Positions 6,791 through 10,675 of a stretch of 10,675 bases of DNA are shown here, one piece after another. Within the stretch, counting starts at the first letter, position 1. Each line of letters opens with the position of its first letter. The notes under the pieces were generated by a model, which saw nothing but the letters and a program-made list of their open reading frames with translations, made no database searches and was not told the origin of the DNA. A program made the position numbers and the translations under genes. The stretch comes from JAJTZA01 sp041744075 (GTDB taxonomy: Bacteria; Verrucomicrobiota; Verrucomicrobiia; Chthoniobacterales; Terrimicrobiaceae), in the NCBI GenBank assembly GCA_041744075.1, contig JBGTLQ010000119.1:1-10675 (forward strand), written 5' to 3'.

Positions 6791-8227
6791 TTAATTGGGC
6801 ACCGCAACGTCTTCCTCAACAAATAAATGTCCATCACATTCTCCCTCGCATTCCCCTAGACTACTTTGGTAAGGGCGAGCTCCACAAATATTGGGTGGAC
6901 CTGATATCCTCTGACAATTGTAGAAACATGTTGTTTCATTCTGATCTCCCAGCGAGCAAGAATATCTGCAAGTTACCTCATATTCAGAGGGGCGCAAGTT
7001 CAGCGGAGGCGGTAGGGGCCCTGGAGGTGGCGTTGGTAGTGGAGCGGGTGTAGGTGGCGGCGTGAGATCGAGTGCAGACGGAATCGGCGGCATACTTACC
7101 GTTGGTGATTGAAGCCCTTCTGGGTCAATCCTATTCGCGGGATCGTTGGCAACATATCTATAAAGATTTAAGTCCCTTCCCCAAAACCCAATCGAATCCG
7201 GCTGGATGAACCTACCTAAATCCGGTGAATAAGCGCGGGTGCGGTAGTGATAAAGCCCCGTTTCCACATCAAACTCCCGCCCCGTGAAAAGGAACGGCTG
7301 AGTGGGCGTGGAGATTATCGTTCCCGAGCCATCCTTGATTTTGGGCTCGCCAAAGGTGTCATACGTGTAGGATTCAACAATCGCTCCCGTGCCATCGGTG
7401 AGAGAGGTCACATTTCCGAGGGCATCCTGCTGATAGAAGTAAGTGTTGGAGCCTTTGATGACCTTCACGGGATTGTCGATGCCTCCGGCATAAACGTATT
7501 TGGCCGTGACGGCATTTGTGGCATCCCGCTCCTCGATCAAATCCTGGCCGGAATACACAAAATTCGTGATCGTGCCATTTACGTTTTTCAAGATCCGCCT
7601 CCCGAGGGCATCGTATTGGTAGGTCACGGTGGTCCCGCTTTTGCTGGCGGAAATCAGGTGCCCCTCGCGGTCATACCCGTAGGTCCATGTGCCATCGCCC
7701 GTGAGGTTCCCGTTGGCGTCATAGGTAAAATCCGTGTTCGCTCCAACCTGCGTGTACTGGTTCAGATTGTTTGCGTAATAATCGGTCATTGACGCCTCAT
7801 CAGTCACGCGCAGCCGGTTCCCGAGCGCATCATACCCGTAGGTGACTTCCCGTGTGGTTGCCACGGCCAGATCGTAGCCGTCCTCGGGATTGGAAACTCC
7901 ATATTTCACGCCGACAAGCTGATAGGTTTCGTCATAGTTATAAACATCCCCGCTCCCGGTCTTGTATTTGACCCAGACCCGGTTGCCGACATTGTCATAT
8001 CCGTATTGAAAACTCTGCAGCACGTTGGTAGGAGTGGCGGCTTGGCGAAGGGTGATCTTGGTCACCCAGTTGGCATCGTTGTATTCGTAAACCGTTTCCA
8101 ACCCGTTTGGCAGCACTTTTTTTGTCAGCCGCCCGGCATCGTCGAACGTGTAGTCCGCAATTGCCGCATTGGCTCCGGTCTTGATGCTGTCCATCAAACC
8201 CTGTGTATTGAACCCATATCTTTTCAA
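6791..8227 (-). CDS. Orphan RHS C-terminal module with proline-rich and cysteine-rich tip
   Basis: RHS/YD-repeat protein fragment, 478 residues from a TTG at 8227; an ATG at 8194 (residue 12) is an alternative start. A TGA lies directly before the TTG, so most of the RHS shell is absent. YD repeats run from residue 26 to about 300. The RHS core terminus is intact: FTGREFDVETGLYHYR (314-329), YSPDLGRF (333-340) and NLYRYVANDPANRIDPEGL (354-372). The variable tip begins at 373: a proline-rich linker (about 378-412), then a domain with seven cysteines (C420, C424, C434, C438, C448, C460, C464), which include two C-x3-C pairs. I do not recognise this domain; it could be disulfide-bonded or metal-binding. 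In RHS toxins the tip after the DPxGL motif is the released effector. Spacing to the next gene (13 bases) fits a toxin-immunity pair. The weak start suggests a silent or recombinational donor module. Confidence 0.88.
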   Translation of the reverse strand: MKRYGFNTQGLMDSIKTGANAAIADYTFDDAGRLTKKVLPNGLETVYEYNDANWVTKITLRQAATPTNVLQSFQYGYDNVGNRVWVKYKTGSGDVYNYDETYQLVGVKYGVSNPEDGYDLAVATTREVTYGYDALGNRLRVTDEASMTDYYANNLNQYTQVGANTDFTYDANGNLTGDGTWTYGYDREGHLISASKSGTTVTYQYDALGRRILKNVNGTITNFVYSGQDLIEERDATNAVTAKYVYAGGIDNPVKVIKGSNTYFYQQDALGNVTSLTDGTGAIVESYTYDTFGEPKIKDGSGTIISTPTQPFLFTGREFDVETGLYHYRTRAYSPDLGRFIQPDSIGFWGRDLNLYRYVANDPANRIDPEGLQSPTVSMPPIPSALDLTPPPTPAPLPTPPPGPLPPPLNLRPSEYEVTCRYSCSLGDQNETTCFYNCQRISGPPNICGARPYQSSLGECEGECDGHLFVEEDVAVPN

Positions 8228-8319
8228 TCAATCGGACATAGCGCAAGGGAGTCGCGAGTCTCAGTCGTTTTCAGGACCAATTTCATTGGCGGTTTCAAAA
8301 AAGCGTCACAACACTTGGA
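8228..8319. other. Junction spacer between the first cassette and the second RHS module
   Basis: About 90 bases between the stop of the first candidate immunity gene and the point where the second module opens. It carries stops in the RHS frame (TGA immediately before 8227), no good promoter and no copy of the 81-base repeat. Homology to the other module starts only at 8182, inside the open frame, so the real junction lies a little further into the gene. Confidence 0.5.
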
Positions 8320-8784
8320 TTATTTTCGCTCCTTGCGATCAACTTCCAAAGGGATTATGGCTTCGATATCATGAATTTCTCCTGAGAAGAGCCCAAAATG
8401 TCCATTATTTCCTGATCTAAACACTCCAACAATTTCAACCCAACCACGATAGTTATGTGTAGGCATGAATTTAAAAGGGGCCTCTGCACTTGGATCTTGT
8501 TGTTCAACCTTGCTGGTTAAATCAACCCATATACCGGAGAGACTGCTATTAATTTCTGAAAATGATTTGTCCAAATAAATTGCCTCATTTTCAAACTCAT
8601 AAACCAGATATCCTACTGTCATAATTCGCTTGTTTTCAAAACGTTCTGGCACAGCTAAAAGTCTAACCATTGGAACCTCAATCAGTTTTGGAGTAATTTT
8701 CGATTCACATAAACCAACAGAAACGCATGCTATAATTCCTACAAAAGCTAGGAACAAAAAAATGAAAGCCTTATGATAATTCAT
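8320..8784 (-). CDS. Exported small protein; candidate immunity protein for the JAMM/DUF4329-like RHS tip
   Basis: A 154-residue protein with a signal peptide (AFIFLFLAFVGIIACVSVGLC, then ESKITPK); the cysteine context could also suit a lipoprotein but is not a clean lipobox. The ATG at 8784 lies two bases after the RHS stop codon (8789-8787), so translation is probably coupled. The body has the order VRLLAVPERFENKRI, GYLVYEFENEAIYL, SGIWVDL and HFGLFSGEIHDIEAI. I recall this pattern (F-x-GK-x-x-x-x-GYL, LYL, GHxGLxSGxI) from a widespread family of small hypothetical proteins, with a likely OB-like beta fold, but cannot name it. The immunity role is inferred from gene order. Its AT-rich composition differs sharply from the adjoining RHS core. 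Confidence 0.8.
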   Translation of the reverse strand: MNYHKAFIFLFLAFVGIIACVSVGLCESKITPKLIEVPMVRLLAVPERFENKRIMTVGYLVYEFENEAIYLDKSFSEINSSLSGIWVDLTSKVEQQDPSAEAPFKFMPTHNYRGWVEIVGVFRSGNNGHFGLFSGEIHDIEAIIPLEVDRKERK

Positions 8785-8786
8785 CT

Positions 8787-10304
8787 TTAAAAGATTGTTG
8801 TAGCGCTACCTGCAGAACCAGTGGTTTTTTGAACCTCGCGAGCGTTTGGATCCGATGAACGAGGGTGCCTGCCCATATAAACCGGGCACGTTCGACCATT
8901 TTTTAACGATAAACGTCTTGACAATTCATGGTCTTGGGGGCTCAACGGCCCTCTCCCGTGGTTTGGATGATTGTGGTAGGCTCCAATTTCATCGCTTCCA
9001 GATGGACATGGTGATTGCCAAGGCCAACATTGTTTCCTATTTCCCGGTACCGCAGGAGTACGGAATCGCACTTTCTTACCGTCCTCACATTTCTCACAAA
9101 TCATACCGCAGAATTCTCTTTCCTCTGGATCATTCACCGATTTATCCAACGCATCCAGCGATCCCTCGATTCCTAGGTCATCTACACTCGGGGTGTTGGG
9201 ATTTTCAGCACACCACCCCCATGGGTCAACAAATCGCACTGGTCTATTGGCAACATATCTATAAAAGTTTACAAGATCAGCTTCTATTCCGAGCATGTCA
9301 ACTTGCATGAAGCGACCAAGTTCCGGTGAGTAGGCACGGGCTCGGTAATGATACAGACCTGTCTCGACATCAAACTCCCGCCCCGTGAACAGAAACGGCT
9401 GACTCGACGTGGACATGGTGGCACCTGAGCCATCCTTGATTTTTGGCTTACCGAAGGCGTCATATGTGTATGTTTCGAAAATAGCCCCTGAACTATCGGT
9501 AAGAGCTGTCACATTCCCGAGAGCATCCTGCTGGTAGTAGTAGGTGTTTGCACCTTTGATGACTTTCACCGGATTGTCAATGCCTCCGGCATAGACATAT
9601 TTGGCCGTGACGGCATTCGTGGCATCACGCTCCTCGATGAGGTCTTGGCCGGAATATACAAAATTCGTGATTGTGCCATTCACGTTTTTCGCGATCCGTC
9701 TCCCGAGTGTATCATATTGGTAGGTCACGCTGGTCCCGCTTTTGCTGGCGGAAATGAGGTGTGCCTCGCGGTCATATCCGAAGGTCCACGTGCCATCTCC
9801 TGTGAGGTTCCCATTGGTGTCATAGGTGAAATCCGTGTTGGCACCAACCTGCGTGTATTGGTTCAGGTTGTTTGCGTAGTAATCGGTCATTGTTGCCTCA
9901 TCTGTCACGCGCAGCCGGTTCCCGAGCGCGTCATACCCATAGGTGACTTCCCGTGTGGTGGCCACGGCCAGATCGTAGCCGTCCTCGGGATTGGAAACCC
10001 CGTATTTCACGCCGACAAGCTGATAAGTTTCGTCATATTTATAAACATCCCCGCTCCCGGTCTTGTATTTCACCCAGGTCCGGTTGCCCACTTTATCATA
10101 TCCGTATTGAAAACTCTGCAGCACGTTCGTTGGAGTGGCGGTTTGATCTGCCGCTCCACCCGAGCGACAGCCCGTTCCGGCTCCCTTCGGGAGTCGATCT
10201 TCGCATTTCCCAGTGCTTCGATTCACTTCGGGATGTATTTCCATTGGTGTCACCCAATTGGCATCATTATATTCGTAAACCGTTTCCAGCCCGTTGGGCA
10301 GCAC
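8787..10304 (-). CDS. Orphan RHS C-terminal module with JAMM/DUF4329-like tip
   Basis: RHS/YD-repeat fragment, 505 residues from a GTG at 10304. The frame stays open upstream to a stop near 10486 but holds no ATG, GTG or TTG before 10304, so no normal start exists and the RHS shell is missing. Homology to the other module starts at 10370. YD repeats fill 56-300, and the core terminus is FTGREFDVETGLYHYR, YSPELGRF and FYRYVANRPVRFVDPWGW. The tip (about 364-505) looks like DUF4329: EFCGMICEKCEDGK, then CPSGSDEIGAYHNHPN, LSPQDHELSRRL and CPVYMGRH. E439, H444, H446, S455 and D458 fit a JAMM/JAB metal-site pattern, although the His-to-Ser spacing is one residue longer than usual. This implies a metallopeptidase-like effector; activity is unproven. 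Residues 20-55 include a 29-residue net insertion. Confidence 0.88.
   Translation of the reverse strand: MLPNGLETVYEYNDANWVTPMEIHPEVNRSTGKCEDRLPKGAGTGCRSGGAADQTATPTNVLQSFQYGYDKVGNRTWVKYKTGSGDVYKYDETYQLVGVKYGVSNPEDGYDLAVATTREVTYGYDALGNRLRVTDEATMTDYYANNLNQYTQVGANTDFTYDTNGNLTGDGTWTFGYDREAHLISASKSGTSVTYQYDTLGRRIAKNVNGTITNFVYSGQDLIEERDATNAVTAKYVYAGGIDNPVKVIKGANTYYYQQDALGNVTALTDSSGAIFETYTYDAFGKPKIKDGSGATMSTSSQPFLFTGREFDVETGLYHYRARAYSPELGRFMQVDMLGIEADLVNFYRYVANRPVRFVDPWGWCAENPNTPSVDDLGIEGSLDALDKSVNDPEEREFCGMICEKCEDGKKVRFRTPAVPGNRKQCWPWQSPCPSGSDEIGAYHNHPNHGRGPLSPQDHELSRRLSLKNGRTCPVYMGRHPRSSDPNAREVQKTTGSAGSATTIF
10146..10248. repeat. 103-base in-frame palindromic insertion in the RHS core
   Basis: Replaces the 16 bases found at 8045-8060 in the sister module and adds 87 bases net, exactly 29 codons, so the frame is kept. 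It contains the hairpin CTCCC-TTC-GGGAG (10181-10193) and further GC-rich partial palindromes. It encodes MEIHPEVNRSTGKCEDRLPK and a GAGTGC-rich stretch unlike YD-repeat sequence, so it looks like a small REP-type element rather than RHS divergence. Confidence 0.8.
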
Positions 10305-10370
10305 TTTTTTTGTCAGCCGCCCGGCATCGTCGAACGTGTAGTCCGCAATTTCCGCGTTGGCTCCGGTCTT

Positions 10371-10443
10371 GGCTACACACTTCGAGATGAATGGCTGATG
10401 GCGTGAGTCTTGACCAACAAGCCGCCAATCGGAAACCTTTTTT
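10371..10443 (-). repeat. shc leader/start repeat, copy 2, fused to the RHS module
   Basis: Matches 4498-4570 without gaps, 8 mismatches in 73, with a perfect 38-base block at 10406-10443. In the shc frame it would read ISHSSRSV and then stop (TAG), so it cannot start an shc-like protein. It ends at 10371, and RHS homology begins at 10370 with no base between. In the RHS frame it is open but has no start codon. Confidence 0.9.
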
Positions 10444-10548
10444 CCAGACCAGTTTGTTGGGGGTGTGATTAAACGTGAGTGAATTTATGGGTTTAACCCT
10501 CGTTTTTAGAATCTTCAATCCAACATAATCACTCACATGTGATAAGTG

Positions 10549-10575
10549 GGCGGGCAAGGGACTGCCCAGCCCTAC
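10549..10575 (-). repeat. GC-rich dispersed repeat, copy 3 (inverted)
   Basis: The reverse complement reads GGTAGGGCTGGGCAGTCCCT followed by TGCCCGC and matches 10649-10675 with two differences. The two copies form a 27-base inverted repeat 73 bases apart. Confidence 0.85.
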
Positions 10576-10588
10576 CATCTAAGGGTGC

Positions 10589-10675
10589 TTCACGCTCGCG
10601 CCAGCTCCTCCTTCGCTAAAGCTATGGAGGACACGTCATTTTTTCAGGGGTAGGGCGCGGCAGTCCCTTGCCCGC
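10589..10675 (+). repeat. GC-rich dispersed repeat, copy 4, with internal hairpin
   Basis: CGCGCCAGCTCCTCC (about 10598-10612), a TCCTCC/GGAGGA hairpin around TTCGCTAAAGCTA, then GGTAGGGCGCGGCAGTCCCT and TGCCCGC to the window end. The order of blocks is as in copy 1 at 4755-4811, but the spacer between them differs. The element may continue past the window. Confidence 0.75.

Larger units (their letters stand above)
10444..10675. other. Spacer upstream of the first RHS module
   Basis: No gene seen. It holds a perfect 11-base palindrome GGGTTTAACCC (10489-10499) lying between inverted copies of GTGAGTGA (10475-10482) and TCACTCAC (10529-10536), an operator-like or hairpin arrangement. The right half is made of inverted dispersed repeats. 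Confidence 0.5.

Noticed and set aside
6778..6837. Upstream ATG at 6837 as start of the candidate immunity gene
   Set aside because: It would overlap the RHS coding end by 47 bases and bury the signal peptide behind 20 charged or polar residues; ATG 6777 gives a clean export signal.
9645..10406. Long open frame on the plus strand antisense to the first RHS module
   Set aside because: A similar antisense frame exists opposite the second module (7247-7792). Both follow from the codon bias and repetitive nature of the RHS core; their translations have no domain-like features.

Overview
The window most resembles an accessory region of a Verrucomicrobiota-like chromosome. That assignment is an inference. 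It rests on an integron integrase with an N-terminal extension, a squalene-hopene cyclase next to a DUF1460 amidase-like gene, and short GC-rich dispersed repeats with a 'GGTAGGGCGCG' core. No rRNA, tRNA or other decisive marker is present.

Layout. (1) Bases 1-1230, plus strand: an integron-type tyrosine recombinase whose 5' end probably lies off the left edge. (2) Bases 1231-1688: about 460 bases without a convincing gene, holding a perfect 7-bp hairpin and two adjacent arrays of 9-base repeats. (3) Bases 1689-4526, minus strand: a likely two-gene unit, squalene-hopene cyclase followed 30 bases later by an exported DUF1460 protein. (4) Bases 4527-4990: spacer with dispersed repeats and a short RHS relic. 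(5) Bases 4991-10370, minus strand: an array of RHS C-terminal modules. Two modules share a near-identical RHS core but end in unrelated tips: a JAMM/DUF4329-like domain, and a proline-rich plus cysteine-rich domain. Each tip is followed at once by a small gene with an export signal, the usual layout of a polymorphic toxin and its immunity protein. Two more small genes (a membrane protein and a secreted protein) lie between the two copies of an 81-base repeat, beside the RHS relic. (6) Bases 10371-10675: a copy of the shc start region fused base-to-base to the RHS core, then spacer with inverted repeats.

Interpretation. The RHS modules lack most of the RHS shell and have no good start codon, yet their cores remain open and similar at protein level. 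They look like orphan RHS-CT/immunity cassettes that may swap tips with a full-length RHS gene elsewhere. The junctions are unusually readable: one RHS position carries two different small insertions or junctions, and one module begins exactly where a duplicated shc leader ends. The recombinase at the left edge is not shown to act on this array, and I found no recognisable attC sites.
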